This document shows, in pieces, positions 1-7,908 of a DNA stretch of 45,888 bases (the first letter of the stretch is position 1; each line of letters begins with the position of its first letter). Origin of the DNA: Candidatus Heritagella gallinarum (lineage in GTDB: Bacteria; Bacillota; Clostridia; Oscillospirales; Acutalibacteraceae); contig CAJFNK010000077.1 of assembly GCA_904394685.1 (NCBI GenBank), forward strand, positions 1-45,888, in the 5' to 3' direction. Position numbers and translations under genes: made by a program. The notes under the pieces are model-generated. The model had not been told where the DNA came from. It searched no databases and was given only the letters and a program-made list of their open reading frames with translations.

Positions 1-2016
1 AGCATGGGTCAGGGCGTCGATACCGGAAGCGGAAGTCAGGCCCTTGGGCATGTTCATCATCAGGTCAGCGTCAACGATTGCCACGTCAGGCAGCAGCTCG
101 TAGTCGGCCAGAGGATACTTGATGCCGGTCTTTTCGTCGGTGATAACGGCGAAAGGAGTTACCTCGGAACCGGTACCAGCGGAGGTGGGGATTGCAATGA
201 AGTTAGCCTTCTCACCCATGTGCGGGAAGGTGTACACTCTCTTGCGGATATCCATGAAGCGCATAGCCATATCGAGGAAGTCTACCTCAGGATGTTCGTA
301 CATCACCCACATGATCTTGCCGGCGTCCATTGCGGAACCGCCGCCCAGAGCGATGATGCAGTCGGGCTGGAATGCGTTCATAGCGGCAGTGCCTTCCAGA
401 GCGCTCTTGAGGTTCGGGTCGGGAGCAACATCAAAGAAGGTGGTGTGCTTAATGCCCATCTCGTCCAGCTTATCGGTGATGCACTTGGTATAACCGTTGT
501 TGTACAGGAAGGAGTCGGTTACGATGAAGACCTTCTTCTTGTTCATCTCGGTCTTCAGTTCCTCCAGAGCTACCGGCAGGCAGCCCTTCTTGAAGTAAAC
601 CTTTTCAGGTGCCTTAAACCACAGCATATTTTCTCTCCTCTCGGCAACGGTCTTGATGTTGATCAGGTGCTTCACGCCGACGTTCTCGGAAACAGAGTTG
701 CCGCCCCAGGAGCCGCAGCCCAGTGTCAGAGAGGGGTTCAGCTTGAAGTTGTACAGATCGCCGATACCGCCCTGAGAAGAAGGAGTGTTGACCAGAATAC
801 GGCAGGTCTTCATGGTCTCGCCAAACTTCTCGATCTTGGCACGCTCGGTAACAGCGTTGCAGTACAGAGAGGAGGTATGGCCATAACCGCCATCAGCAAC
901 CAGACGGCAAGCCTTGGCAACAGCGTCCTCGAAGTCCTTAGCCTTATACATAGCCAGAACCGGGGACAGCTTCTCATGTGCAAATTCTTCTTCCAAATCA
1001 ACGCTCTCTACTTCGCCGATCAGGATCTTGGTGTCAACGGGAGTGTTCACGCCAGCCAGATTGGCAATGGTGTGAGCCTTCTGGCCAACAATCTTTGCGT
1101 TCAAAGCACCGTTGATCAGGATGGTCTTACGGACCTTCTCGGTCTCTTCAGGATTCAGGAAATAGCAGCCGCGGTCAGCGAACTCCTTCTTCACTGCATC
1201 ATAAACAGCCTCATGAGCGATAACAGACTGCTCGGAAGCGCAGATCATGCCGTTATCGAAAGTCTTGGAGTGAATGATGGAGTTAACAGCCATCACAACA
1301 TCGGCGGTATCGTCAATGATAGCGGGGGTATTACCGGCGCCAACGCCCAGAGCGGGCTTACCGGAAGAATAAGCAGCCTTAACCATGCCGGGGCCGCCAG
1401 TTGCCAGAATGATGTCAGCGCTTCTCATGACCTCGTTGGTCAGTTCCAGAGAAGGAACATCGATCCAAGCGATGATGTTCTTGGGAGCGCCTGCTGCAAC
1501 AGCAGCGTCCAGAACAACCTTAGCAGCAGCAATGGTGCACTTCTTTGCACGGGGATGGGGGCTGATGATGATACCATTGCGGGTCTTCAGAGAGATCAGG
1601 GTCTTGAAGATTGCAGTGGAAGTGGGGTTGGTGGTGGGGATAACCGCAGCCACAACACCGATCGGCTCGGCAACCTTGGTCACGCCGAATGCAGAGTCAT
1701 GCTCCAGCACGCCGCAGGTCTTGGTGTCCTTATACTTGTTGTAGATATACTCGGCAGCGTAGTGGTTCTTGATGATCTTATCTTCCACAACGCCCATGCC
1801 GGTTTCCTCTACTGCCATTTTTGCCAGCGGGATTCTTGCCTGGTTAGCGGCAATAGCGGCGGCAAAGAAAATTTTATCAACCTGCTCCTGTGTGTAGGTA
1901 GAGAAAATTCTCTGAGCCTCTCTTACCTCTGCCATTTTGGCAACCAGTGCATCAATGTTGTCCACCAGGCCGGTAGCGGTAGTCTCAGGGGTTACTACTT
2001 GCTCTTTTTTCTCCAT
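1..2016 (-). CDS. adhE: Bifunctional acetaldehyde-CoA/alcohol dehydrogenase AdhE (5' part, cut by the window edge)
   Basis: The reading frame stays open from 2016 to base 1, giving 672 codons of a protein that usually has about 860-880. The N-terminal half is a CoA-acylating aldehyde dehydrogenase with the catalytic cysteine in the stretch [11 protein letters not shown]. The following iron-alcohol dehydrogenase half begins after a linker and shows the nucleotide-binding GGGSAMD and the SAGTGSE motif; the frame leaves the window at GIDALTHA, inside the metal-ligand region. The enzyme reduces acetyl-CoA to ethanol through acetaldehyde and regenerates NAD+ in fermentation. An in-frame ATG lies 15 bases upstream, but GGAGG is placed 8 bases before the ATG at 2016, so 2016 is chosen. 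A consensus promoter and a Rex operator precede it, so control by the NADH/NAD+ ratio is expected. Confidence 0.96.
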   Translation of the reverse strand, partial: MEKKEQVVTPETTATGLVDNIDALVAKMAEVREAQRIFSTYTQEQVDKIFFAAAIAANQARIPLAKMAVEETGMGVVEDKIIKNHYAAEYIYNKYKDTKTCGVLEHDSAFGVTKVAEPIGVVAAVIPTTNPTSTAIFKTLISLKTRNGIIISPHPRAKKCTIAAAKVVLDAAVAAGAPKNIIAWIDVPSLELTNEVMRSADIILATGGPGMVKAAYSSGKPALGVGAGNTPAIIDDTADVVMAVNSIIHSKTFDNGMICASEQSVIAHEAVYDAVKKEFADRGCYFLNPEETEKVRKTILINGALNAKIVGQKAHTIANLAGVNTPVDTKILIGEVESVDLEEEFAHEKLSPVLAMYKAKDFEDAVAKACRLVADGGYGHTSSLYCNAVTERAKIEKFGETMKTCRILVNTPSSQGGIGDLYNFKLNPSLTLGCGSWGGNSVSENVGVKHLINIKTVAERRENMLWFKAPEKVYFKKGCLPVALEELKTEMNKKKVFIVTDSFLYNNGYTKCITDKLDEMGIKHTTFFDVAPDPNLKSALEGTAAMNAFQPDCIIALGGGSAMDAGKIMWVMYEHPEVDFLDMAMRFMDIRKRVYTFPHMGEKANFIAIPTSAGTGSEVTPFAVITDEKTGIKYPLADYELLPDVAIVDADLMMNMPKGLTSASGIDALTHA

Positions 2017-2072
2017 TTGCCAGTCCTCCATTTTGTAAATAAACAATTTGAAAATAGATTGCTGTCATTGAT

Positions 2073-2090
2073 TTGTTATTTTTTTAACAA
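2073..2090. promoter_or_regulatory. Rex operator of adhE
   Basis: The 18-base site reads TTGTTATTTTTTTAACAA. It matches 13 of the 14 fixed positions of the known Rex consensus TTGTTAA-N4-TTAACAA. It lies directly downstream of the adhE -10 box, across the expected transcription start, where a bound repressor would block initiation. Rex is released by high NADH and controls fermentative dehydrogenases including adhE in clostridia. The Rex gene itself is not in the window. Confidence 0.85.
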
Positions 2091-2094
2091 GTCC

Positions 2095-2123
2095 ATTATA
2101 TCAACCCAGCACTCTAAAGTCAA
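2095..2123 (-). promoter_or_regulatory. Sigma-A promoter of adhE
   Basis: On the minus strand a -35 box TTGACT (2118-2123) and a perfect -10 box TATAAT (2095-2100) are separated by 17 bases. Transcription would start near 2088, inside the Rex operator, leaving a leader of about 70 bases. Confidence 0.85.
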
Positions 2124-2275
2124 CACAGGTTTTCGCCAATTTTTGCATCTTTATTTTCTTTTTTTGTATGAAGTTCATCCAAATGCAAAAATCAACGTCA
2201 ATATCTCATAAAAAGAGGCAATTGAATTTGTATAGATGCACGATTCGTCCCCATAGTTACTAATTTTTAATTTAA

Positions 2276-2305
2276 AAAAGGCAGCTGCGGGAACAGCTGC
2301 CTTTT
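2276..2305 (-). terminator. Intrinsic terminator after the phosphotransferase-like gene
   Basis: GGCAGCTG (2280-2287) pairs with CAGCTGCC (2294-2301) around a six-base loop, flanked by A and T runs that extend the stem. It lies 28 bases past the stop of the minus-strand gene ending at 2334 and separates it from the adhE promoter. The A/T runs on both sides could also allow termination in the other direction. Confidence 0.8.
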
Positions 2306-2333
2306 ATTATGACAGAACTTCCCTGCCAATTAC

Positions 2334-3086
2334 TTATTCATATTCTACCACGTCGACCCACTTCATCAGGAAATCATGCTCCTCCGGCTTTGCATCCGGC
2401 AGATGGGCGGCAGCCACGATGGGCAGCCACTGCTGCACATACTTCTTGGAAGTCTTGGTCTTTTCGCAGAACAGGTTGAGATATTTATCTGCAATTTCGG
2501 GATAACGCAGGCTCAAAAGGAGATAGGTACGACCCACATCGGCGCTGGCGTTGCCCTGACGGGCTGCAATCCAGTCCACAACATAGATACCCTTTTCGTT
2601 ATAGATTACGTTTTCGGGGGTAAAATTGCCGTGGCAGAGTTTGGTATGTTTGGGCATGCTCTCCAGACGGGTAAGAAGCTCATATTTCTTTACATCGTCG
2701 ATCTCGGTGAGAGAGTTGATCTGGCGGCTCATCTTATCCTTCAGCTTGCTCAGCTTCGGAACCTGCTTGGAATGAATCTCCAGCTGGATATCGACAAAAT
2801 CGTTCAGATACTTGTCCATATTGTCGGGATCTTCCTTCATCAAATCTGCCAGAGTCTTGCCCTCGATCAGATCCATATGGATTGCCCAACGGCCATCGAT
2901 AACCGACAGCTCATGGATCACCGGAACACGAAGGCCGGTATCCTCTACACGGGAATGGGTCAGGGCCTCATAGAGGGGATTTGTCTTGCGGACGCCTTCT
3001 TTAAAAAGCTTAACGCAGGTATCACCGCACTTGTAAACTTCAACCAACTCACTGGATGCAATCAAGTTGTCTTTACTAAATGTCAT
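2334..3086 (-). CDS. Aminoglycoside-phosphotransferase-fold (APH/choline kinase-like) protein with HGN catalytic loop
   Basis: The protein has 250 residues and the order of an APH-type kinase: an N-terminal lobe, a hinge near IHMDLIEGKTL (69-79), a catalytic loop CHGNFTPENV (151-160) and a metal-binding VVDW motif (169-172) followed by DVGRTYLLL. In active APH enzymes the loop is HGDxxxxN and the Asp is the catalytic base; here it is Asn154, while the later Asn159 and Asp171 are kept. The protein may phosphorylate a small molecule by an altered mechanism, or only bind one. It stands alone, with its own promoter and terminator. No antibiotic-resistance role is implied. The fold is clear and the substrate unknown. 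Confidence 0.85.
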   Translation of the reverse strand: MTFSKDNLIASSELVEVYKCGDTCVKLFKEGVRKTNPLYEALTHSRVEDTGLRVPVIHELSVIDGRWAIHMDLIEGKTLADLMKEDPDNMDKYLNDFVDIQLEIHSKQVPKLSKLKDKMSRQINSLTEIDDVKKYELLTRLESMPKHTKLCHGNFTPENVIYNEKGIYVVDWIAARQGNASADVGRTYLLLSLRYPEIADKYLNLFCEKTKTSKKYVQQWLPIVAAAHLPDAKPEEHDFLMKWVDVVEYE

Positions 3087-3170
3087 ACTACAAACTCCTT
3101 TCGTAATAAACGCAAATTACCGGATTCAAGACCTCCGGTAAGAGAGGGCGGATAATTCATATCCATTCAT

Positions 3171-3198
3171 ATTATACAACTTTCTCACGAAATGTAAA
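3171..3198 (-). promoter_or_regulatory. Promoter of the phosphotransferase-like gene
   Basis: A -10 box TATAAT (3171-3176 on the minus strand) has a -35-like TTTACA (3193-3198) 16 bases upstream. It lies about 85 bases before the start codon. The rest of the 312-base gap up to 3398 holds only the next gene's terminator. Confidence 0.65.
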
Positions 3199-3361
3199 GG
3201 GCTTTTTGTAAAAATACTGATAAATATTTCTTTTTAACAAATATAGGGCTGTTTTTTAGAAATCTCCACTATCTTTTCCTTTCGGTTTGTTGTCACTTCC
3301 CAAAAAGCCGGTGGAGTTTCGTGCAATTTTCCCAGCAGGAATAATTTGTTTATCTCGCAAA

Positions 3362-3394
3362 CAAAAAGAGGGCTGCCCTTTCAGGCAACCCTCT
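3362..3394 (-). terminator. Terminator of the cyclophilin gene
   Basis: An 11-base stem AGAGGGTTGCC/GGCAGCCCTCT, read on the minus strand, is followed by five T. The stem closes with a G-U pair only in minus-strand RNA; in plus-strand RNA that position is a C-A mismatch. This fits termination of the gene ending at 3399. Confidence 0.85.
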
Positions 3395-3398
3395 GCTA

Positions 3399-4319
3399 TC
3401 AGGATTTTTTATACTGGACAATTTCCAACTTCTCAATGGTAACGTCCTCTTTGGGCTTGTCATTATCGTCTGTATCCACTGCTGCGATTTTGTCTACAAT
3501 ATCCATGCCCTCAAATACCTGGCCAAAAACAGTATGGCCACGCTGCGGATTAAAAGCGTTATATGCGCCGTCCAGAGAGGGGTTGCCTCCCTGTTCCTCA
3601 TAGAGCTTTTTATAGGTGTCGCTAATCATATCTGTATTCAGGAAGGTATATCCGTAATACATCTGTACTGACTGCTTTTCTTCATCGCTCATTTCCTTTA
3701 GCTGGTCATAGTTTGTCTTCATGCTGTCCCAGAAAGAGGATTCCACCGGGCCGGCCTGGTTGATAAAGAACTGGCTGCCGTTGGTGTTGCTGCCGGAGTT
3801 TGCCATGGCCAGAGAACCACGGAGATTCACCAGATTGGTGTTAAACTCATCCTCAAAGCTCTCTCCCCACACGCTCTCACCGCCGGTACCGTCGCCTTTG
3901 GGGTCGCCGCCCTGAATCATAAAGTCTTCAATCACACGGTGGAAGGTCAGGCCGTCATAATATCCCTGCTGTGCCAGCTTCTTAAAGTTATACACCGTTT
4001 TGGGAGCAGCCTCTGGGAACAGGCGAATGGAAATCGTTCCCATGCTGGTGGTCATCACGGCGATCTCCTCCCCTTCTTCGGGAAGCTCCAGCTGGTAGCC
4101 CAGTTCAGTGCCTTCGGTTGTCCCAGCAGGGAACTGGTCTTTTTGCACTACCTCAGAAGAAGCAGAAGACTCCTCTTTTTGGGAGGTGGCCTGGTCGGAA
4201 TCTGCATTAGAGGTCACTGTCAGGGCCGGATTCTCTTTTGGGGCAGACTGACAGGCGGTTAGCGCCAACAGGGAAACCATCAGCATTGCTGCCACAGCAC
4301 ACTTATTTCTTCGTTTCAT
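3399..4319 (-). CDS. Peptidyl-prolyl cis-trans isomerase, cyclophilin type, lipoprotein
   Basis: The 306-residue protein begins with a lipoprotein signal peptide ending in the lipobox LTAC (Cys23). A Ser/Glu-rich linker to about residue 75 is followed by a cyclophilin domain with the family motifs FHRVIEDFMIQGGDPKGDG and GSLAMANSGSNTNGSQFFI. It should catalyse proline isomerisation on the outer face of the membrane and help exported proteins fold. A roughly 55-residue segment (SFWDSMKTNYDQLKEM onward) interrupts the usual compact domain between the active-site strands and the final HTVFGQVFEGMDIV motif. The start has AAAGGA at good spacing. It is a single-gene unit with its own promoter and terminator. 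Confidence 0.93.
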   Translation of the reverse strand: MKRRNKCAVAAMLMVSLLALTACQSAPKENPALTVTSNADSDQATSQKEESSASSEVVQKDQFPAGTTEGTELGYQLELPEEGEEIAVMTTSMGTISIRLFPEAAPKTVYNFKKLAQQGYYDGLTFHRVIEDFMIQGGDPKGDGTGGESVWGESFEDEFNTNLVNLRGSLAMANSGSNTNGSQFFINQAGPVESSFWDSMKTNYDQLKEMSDEEKQSVQMYYGYTFLNTDMISDTYKKLYEEQGGNPSLDGAYNAFNPQRGHTVFGQVFEGMDIVDKIAAVDTDDNDKPKEDVTIEKLEIVQYKKS

Positions 4320-4375
4320 GGAACACTCGTCCTTTCATTTCACATCATTTCAGCGGCAAAATCGCTATGGTTTCT

Positions 4376-4404
4376 ATTGTAGAGGATAGCGCCCATGATT
4401 GCAA
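4376..4404 (-). promoter_or_regulatory. Promoter of the cyclophilin gene
   Basis: On the minus strand TTGCAA (4399-4404) and TACAAT (4376-4381) are 17 bases apart, about 57 bases before the start codon. Confidence 0.7.
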
Positions 4405-4484
4405 GTATTTTTTCTCTTATGCGTATGTGCTTTTGCGGGTATCTTTCGATTTTGTTTTGCATATGTTTTATCGGCAGGGAACAT

Positions 4485-4503
4485 CCGGAGCCAAAGGCTT
4501 CGG
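4485..4503 (+). other. Hairpin in the leader of the S1-domain gene
   Basis: CCGGAGCC pairs with GGCTTCGG across an AAA loop (one G-T wobble), 26 bases before the Shine-Dalgarno region of the S1-domain gene. No T run follows on the plus strand, so it is not a typical terminator. It may stabilise the leader or be a binding site. No convincing plus-strand promoter was found in 4320-4534. Confidence 0.4.
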
Positions 4504-4546
4504 AAAAGCTGCATAATGTCCGCTAAAGAAAGGAATGGTCACAAAG

Positions 4547-5488
4547 ATGAATTACTATCCCGAAGGCTGGCTCATTGATACACCGGAAAATAAAAGCGCT
4601 CTTTCCAGTCCCGGACCCCTTACCGAGGCATGGAAAGAAGAAAAAATCCTGGAAGCCCGTGCTTTGATTTGTGACAGCGAACACAACCTGATGGTAGACC
4701 TGCATGGAATCAAAGGCATCATCCCCCGTGAGGAAGGCGCTATCGGTATCCGGGAAGGCACAGTGCGTGATATCGCCATTATTTCACGGGTCAACCGCCC
4801 GGTCTGCTTTGTCGTTACAGAGGTCAGCCGCACGGAAGACGGAAAATATACCGCAACGCTTTCCCGGCGCAGGGCACAGGAAAAATGTATGGAAGAATTT
4901 CTCTCTCATCTCTCTCCCGGAGATATTGTGGATGCCAGAGTCACCCATCTGGAGCCGTTTGGGGCCTTTGCCGATATCGGCTGCGGGATTGTTTCTCTCC
5001 TGCCGATCGATGCGATTTCGGTTTCCCGAATCGACCATCCACGGGAGCGGTTCTCCGTGGGGATGGATATCAAAGCGGTGGTAAAATCCATCGAAAACCG
5101 CCGGATCACCCTTTCGCACAAAGAGCTGCTGGGCACCTGGGAAGAAAACGCCTCTGCCTTTGCGCCGGGGGAAACCGTGGCGGGAATCGTCCGCAGCGTG
5201 GAGCCATATGGGATTTTTGTAGAGCTTGCCCCCAATCTGGCCGGGCTGGCCGAACCCAAAGAAGGCGTGAGTCCGGGACAGCAGGCCAGCGTATTTATCA
5301 AAAGCATCGTACCCAGCCGCATGAAAATCAAACTGATTATCATCGAAACGTTTGAATACGACTATAAGCCGGAACCACCTACCTATTTTTATTCTGATAA
5401 ACATATGGAGAGCTTCCGCTATTCGCCCTGCGGCTGCGATAAGCAAATCGAATCCCGCTTTCAGCAGGAAGTCCCGGCCGAAGCATGA
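4547..5488 (+). CDS. S1 RNA-binding domain protein
   Basis: The 313-residue protein contains a degenerate S1-like domain (about 30-105) and two clearer S1 repeats, one starting PGDIVDARVTHLEPFGAFADI and one starting PGETVAGIVRSVEPYGIFVEL. It resembles a shortened ribosomal protein S1 and should bind RNA, possibly at the ribosome. It is too short to be a full S1 with four or more repeats. The C-terminus (from EYDYKPEPPTYFYSD) is not recognised. An in-frame ATG at 4535 touches AAAGGA directly, leaving no spacer; from the ATG at 4547 the spacer is about 12 bases, so 4547 is preferred, with moderate certainty. Confidence 0.85.
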   Translation: MNYYPEGWLIDTPENKSALSSPGPLTEAWKEEKILEARALICDSEHNLMVDLHGIKGIIPREEGAIGIREGTVRDIAIISRVNRPVCFVVTEVSRTEDGKYTATLSRRRAQEKCMEEFLSHLSPGDIVDARVTHLEPFGAFADIGCGIVSLLPIDAISVSRIDHPRERFSVGMDIKAVVKSIENRRITLSHKELLGTWEENASAFAPGETVAGIVRSVEPYGIFVELAPNLAGLAEPKEGVSPGQQASVFIKSIVPSRMKIKLIIIETFEYDYKPEPPTYFYSDKHMESFRYSPCGCDKQIESRFQQEVPAEA

Positions 5489-5493
5489 AGAAA

Positions 5494-5529
5494 GCCCCCT
5501 GACGCATTTGAGCAACAGCGTCAGGGGGC
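5494..5529. terminator. Bidirectional terminator between the S1-domain gene and the lysine operon
   Basis: A 12-base perfect stem GCCCCCTGACGC/GCGTCAGGGGGC with a 12-base loop lies between two convergent genes. A-rich sequence on its left gives a T-rich tail to minus-strand RNA; the right tail is only partly T-rich. Confidence 0.8.
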
Positions 5530-5545
5530 CTCATTATCTAAAGAA

Positions 5546-5998
5546 TTAGCCAAGTGCTTTTTCCAGTTCCAGCAGGGTGGAATCATAGTCCGCCGCTGTG
5601 ACCAGAATCGAGATTTCCACATCCGATGTAGTAACAATCCGGATATCGGTATTCACCTTTGCAACTGCCTTGAACACAGCTGCTGCAATTCCCGGAGTGT
5701 TCTTCATGCAGGGGTCAAACACCGAAATTTTATAGTTTCCGCTGCTGACAATCGGACGCACACTGGTGGTTTCCCGCAGCTGCTTGGTAAACGCAAGTGC
5801 CTTTCCCAAATCGTCATCCGAAATTGTGAGGGAAAACGACGTCAGGGCGCCATGGGCGGGAGCGATGGAAATCATATCGATATTGATTCCCATTGCGGCG
5901 ACTGCGTCCAGAGAAGATGCCAGATAGCCGATATCCGCCGGACATCCCTCCAGTGTAATCAGGGTGATATCGCTGAGAGTAGAGATGGTTGCGCTCAT
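5546..5998 (-). CDS. Stand-alone aspartokinase-type double ACT domain protein
   Basis: The 150-residue protein is two ACT domains with no kinase domain. The first begins ITLITLEGCPADIGYLASSL and carries the GINIDMIS pattern typical of aspartokinase. The second begins NYKISVFDPCMKNTPGIAAAVF and ends IVTTSDVEISILV, also typical. The closest known proteins are regulatory C-termini of lysine-sensitive aspartate kinase. It is the last gene of the riboswitch-controlled lysine operon, 35 bases after dapB, which supports a role in sensing lysine or threonine and tuning aspartokinase in trans. That role is inferred. A TTG lies two codons upstream, but GGAGGA is best spaced for the ATG at 5998. Confidence 0.88.
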   Translation of the reverse strand: MSATISTLSDITLITLEGCPADIGYLASSLDAVAAMGINIDMISIAPAHGALTSFSLTISDDDLGKALAFTKQLRETTSVRPIVSSGNYKISVFDPCMKNTPGIAAAVFKAVAKVNTDIRIVTTSDVEISILVTAADYDSTLLELEKALG

Positions 5999-6033
5999 AA
6001 ACAACTCCTCCTTTTTGATGCTTACTTATCAGG

Positions 6034-6783
6034 TCAAACCAGATTGGACATATCATATAGCCCCGCAGGTTTTCCGGGCAGATACAAAGCGGCGTTCACA
6101 GCGCCGGAAGCAAATACCTCTTTGGACTGGGCCGAATGGGAAAGCCGGATGACCTCGTGCTGCCCGGCAAAAATCACCTCGTGCTCGCCCACGATGGTAC
6201 CGCCACGGATAGAATGGATTCCGATTTCATTGGGGCTGCGCTTTTTCCGCTGGGAATGGCGGTCATACATATACTGGGATGTCCCCTCACGGGTTTCCGA
6301 AATAGCGTCGGCAATCATCAGCGCTGTGCCGCTGGGGGCATCGATTTTCTGGTTATGATGCTCTTCCACGATTTCGATATCAAAATCATGACCCAGCACG
6401 GACGTGGCCTTTTTGGCCAGTTCGATCAAAAGGTTAATGCCAATCGACATATTCCGGGAATAGAAAACCGGAATCTCCTTGGCGGCCTCTTTCAGCTCCG
6501 AAACCTGTTCGGGCGTGTAACCGGTGGTGCAGAGGACAACCGGCAGCTTTTTCTCTACGGCAAAGGCCAGCAGTGGGGAAAGCACCGAAGGATGGGAAAA
6601 ATCAATCACAACATCCGCCGGAGCGGTTACCTGTGCAAACGAAGTGAATACCGGAAAGCTTTCGTTCCCAATCGGGCGCAGGTCTACACCGGCGCTGATT
6701 TCACAATCGTCACGATTTTCAACGAGGGATGCAATCACACGACCCATATGGCCGGAGCATCCACTGAGCAATATTTTTGTCAT
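6034..6783 (-). CDS. dapB: 4-hydroxy-tetrahydrodipicolinate reductase
   Basis: The 249-residue protein has the N-terminal nucleotide-binding motif GCSGHMGRVI and the signature EEHHNQKIDAPSGTAL that holds the catalytic His and Lys. It reduces the DapA product with NAD(P)H in the diaminopimelate/lysine pathway, which feeds both lysine and peptidoglycan. The length is slightly short of the usual 260-270 but complete. The start is the ATG at 6783; a TTG two codons upstream has no better support. The Shine-Dalgarno AAAGGAGG (6817-6824) lies 33 bases upstream with a strong hairpin in between, which is unusual. It is third in the operon asd-dapA-dapB-ACT. Confidence 0.95.
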   Translation of the reverse strand: MTKILLSGCSGHMGRVIASLVENRDDCEISAGVDLRPIGNESFPVFTSFAQVTAPADVVIDFSHPSVLSPLLAFAVEKKLPVVLCTTGYTPEQVSELKEAAKEIPVFYSRNMSIGINLLIELAKKATSVLGHDFDIEIVEEHHNQKIDAPSGTALMIADAISETREGTSQYMYDRHSQRKKRSPNEIGIHSIRGGTIVGEHEVIFAGQHEVIRLSHSAQSKEVFASGAVNAALYLPGKPAGLYDMSNLV

Positions 6784-6790
6784 ATGCAAA

Positions 6791-6813
6791 ACCGGCGGCG
6801 GGCTGCCGCCGGT
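6791..6813 (-). other. GC-rich hairpin between the dapB ribosome-binding site and its start codon
   Basis: On the minus strand ACCGGCGGC and GCCGCCGGT form a perfect 9-base stem around AGCCC. The hairpin sits between AAAGGAGG (6817-6824) and the dapB ATG (6783-6781) and is followed by TTTT. If folded, it would shorten the effective spacing from 33 to about 10 bases. It could instead act as a weak attenuator just before the gene. Confidence 0.7.
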
Positions 6814-6879
6814 GTGCCTCCTTTCAAACGTCCAAAACGAGGAAGTGCAGGGATTTGTTAAGCAGTCGGATTATATTGG

Positions 6880-6950
6880 TAGGGGCGCATAGTATGCGCC
6901 CGTATGATATGATGACGTTCTAAATAACGGGCGGTTACTAACCGCCCCTA
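6880..6950. repeat. 71-base two-hairpin intergenic repeat with TAGGGGCG ends
   Basis: The unit starts TAGGGGCG and ends CGCCCCTA, so its ends are inverted repeats bounded by TA. It contains two hairpins, GGGGCGCATAGTATGCGCCC at the left and GGGCGGTTACTAACCGCCCC at the right, joined by about 27 AT-rich bases. It lies between dapA and dapB inside the operon. Short GC-hairpin elements of this look are common in gut Clostridia genomes; assignment to a named family needs a search. On the minus strand it is followed directly by TATAAT (6870-6875) without a clear -35 box. Confidence 0.75.
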
Positions 6951-6983
6951 CAAGAGCGAAACCATAAAAATCCGTTAAAGAAA

Positions 6984-7874
6984 TTACTTCACCAGCCCGT
7001 ATTTCTTCATCACCGCAACCAGCTTTTCGTGTGCTGCTTCGCTCAAAGGAGCCAGCGGCATCCGGCAGGGGCCGCACTGATAGCCCATCAGGTTCAGCGC
7101 CTCTTTTACCGGGATGGGGTTCACGTCCATAAACAGGGCTTTCATCAGCTCTGTGTTGGCAAACTGGATGCTCCGAGCGGTTTCGAGATCGCCCTTGAGC
7201 ATAGCGGCACAAAGCTCGTGCATGGCTTTCGGCATCACGTTGGCAAACACCGAAATCACACCCTTGCCGCCCATGGCCATCAAAGGCAAGGTCAGGTCAT
7301 CTTCGCCGGAATACACATCCAGATCATCTCCGCACAAAGACATGGTGTGAATGGTGGAAGCCACATTGCCGTTGGCCTCTTTGGTCGCCACAATGTTCGG
7401 ATGCTTGGAAAGCTCCAGATACGTTTCGGGCTGGATATTGCAGCCGGTACGGGAAGGTACGTTATAAAGAATGATCGGGGTATTCACTCGGTCTGCCACA
7501 TAGGTGAAGTGACGGACAAGCCCGCTCTGGGAAGTTTTGTTATAGTATGGGGTCACCATCAAAAGGGCGTCGGCCCCACTCTTTTCGGCCGACTGCGCCA
7601 GCTGCACCGCATACTGGGTATCGTTGCTGCCGGTACCTGCAATCACCGGGACACGATGGTTGACATGCTGAATGGTAAAATCCAGAACCTTGCAATGTTC
7701 CTCATGATCCAGAGTAGCGGATTCGCCGGTTGTACCGCAGGAAATAATGGCATCGGTGCCTTCTGCAATTTGAAATTCAATCAGGCGTTCCAGCTCTGCA
7801 TAATTGACAGAACCATCCTCGTGCATGGGAGTGACGATTGCTACGCCGGAGCCGGTAAAAATTGTTTTCTTCAT
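6984..7874 (-). CDS. dapA: 4-hydroxy-tetrahydrodipicolinate synthase
   Basis: The 296-residue protein has the expected length and all key residues of a class I aldolase of this family: GTTGES (47-52), Tyr137 in LYNVPSRTG and the Schiff-base Lys165 in VATKEANGN. It condenses pyruvate with aspartate semialdehyde, the first committed step toward diaminopimelate and lysine. It is second in the riboswitch-controlled operon, 34 bases after asd, with GGAGG before its ATG. The 200-base gap to dapB holds the two-hairpin repeat and the structured dapB leader, so dapB may be expressed differently. Confidence 0.97.
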   Translation of the reverse strand: MKKTIFTGSGVAIVTPMHEDGSVNYAELERLIEFQIAEGTDAIISCGTTGESATLDHEEHCKVLDFTIQHVNHRVPVIAGTGSNDTQYAVQLAQSAEKSGADALLMVTPYYNKTSQSGLVRHFTYVADRVNTPIILYNVPSRTGCNIQPETYLELSKHPNIVATKEANGNVASTIHTMSLCGDDLDVYSGEDDLTLPLMAMGGKGVISVFANVMPKAMHELCAAMLKGDLETARSIQFANTELMKALFMDVNPIPVKEALNLMGYQCGPCRMPLAPLSEAAHEKLVAVMKKYGLVK

Positions 7875-7908
7875 GTGTCAACAGCCTCCAGAGAAAAATT
7901 GGGAAGGA

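Noticed and set aside
4-2211. 735-codon open frame on the plus strand, antisense to adhE
   Set aside because: The minus frame is unmistakable AdhE with all motifs; the plus frame is Gly/Ser/His-rich shadow sequence without a ribosome-binding site.
6870-6875. Internal dapB promoter at the edge of the two-hairpin repeat
   Set aside because: TATAAT is perfect but no -35 box or extended -10 is present; kept only as a remark.
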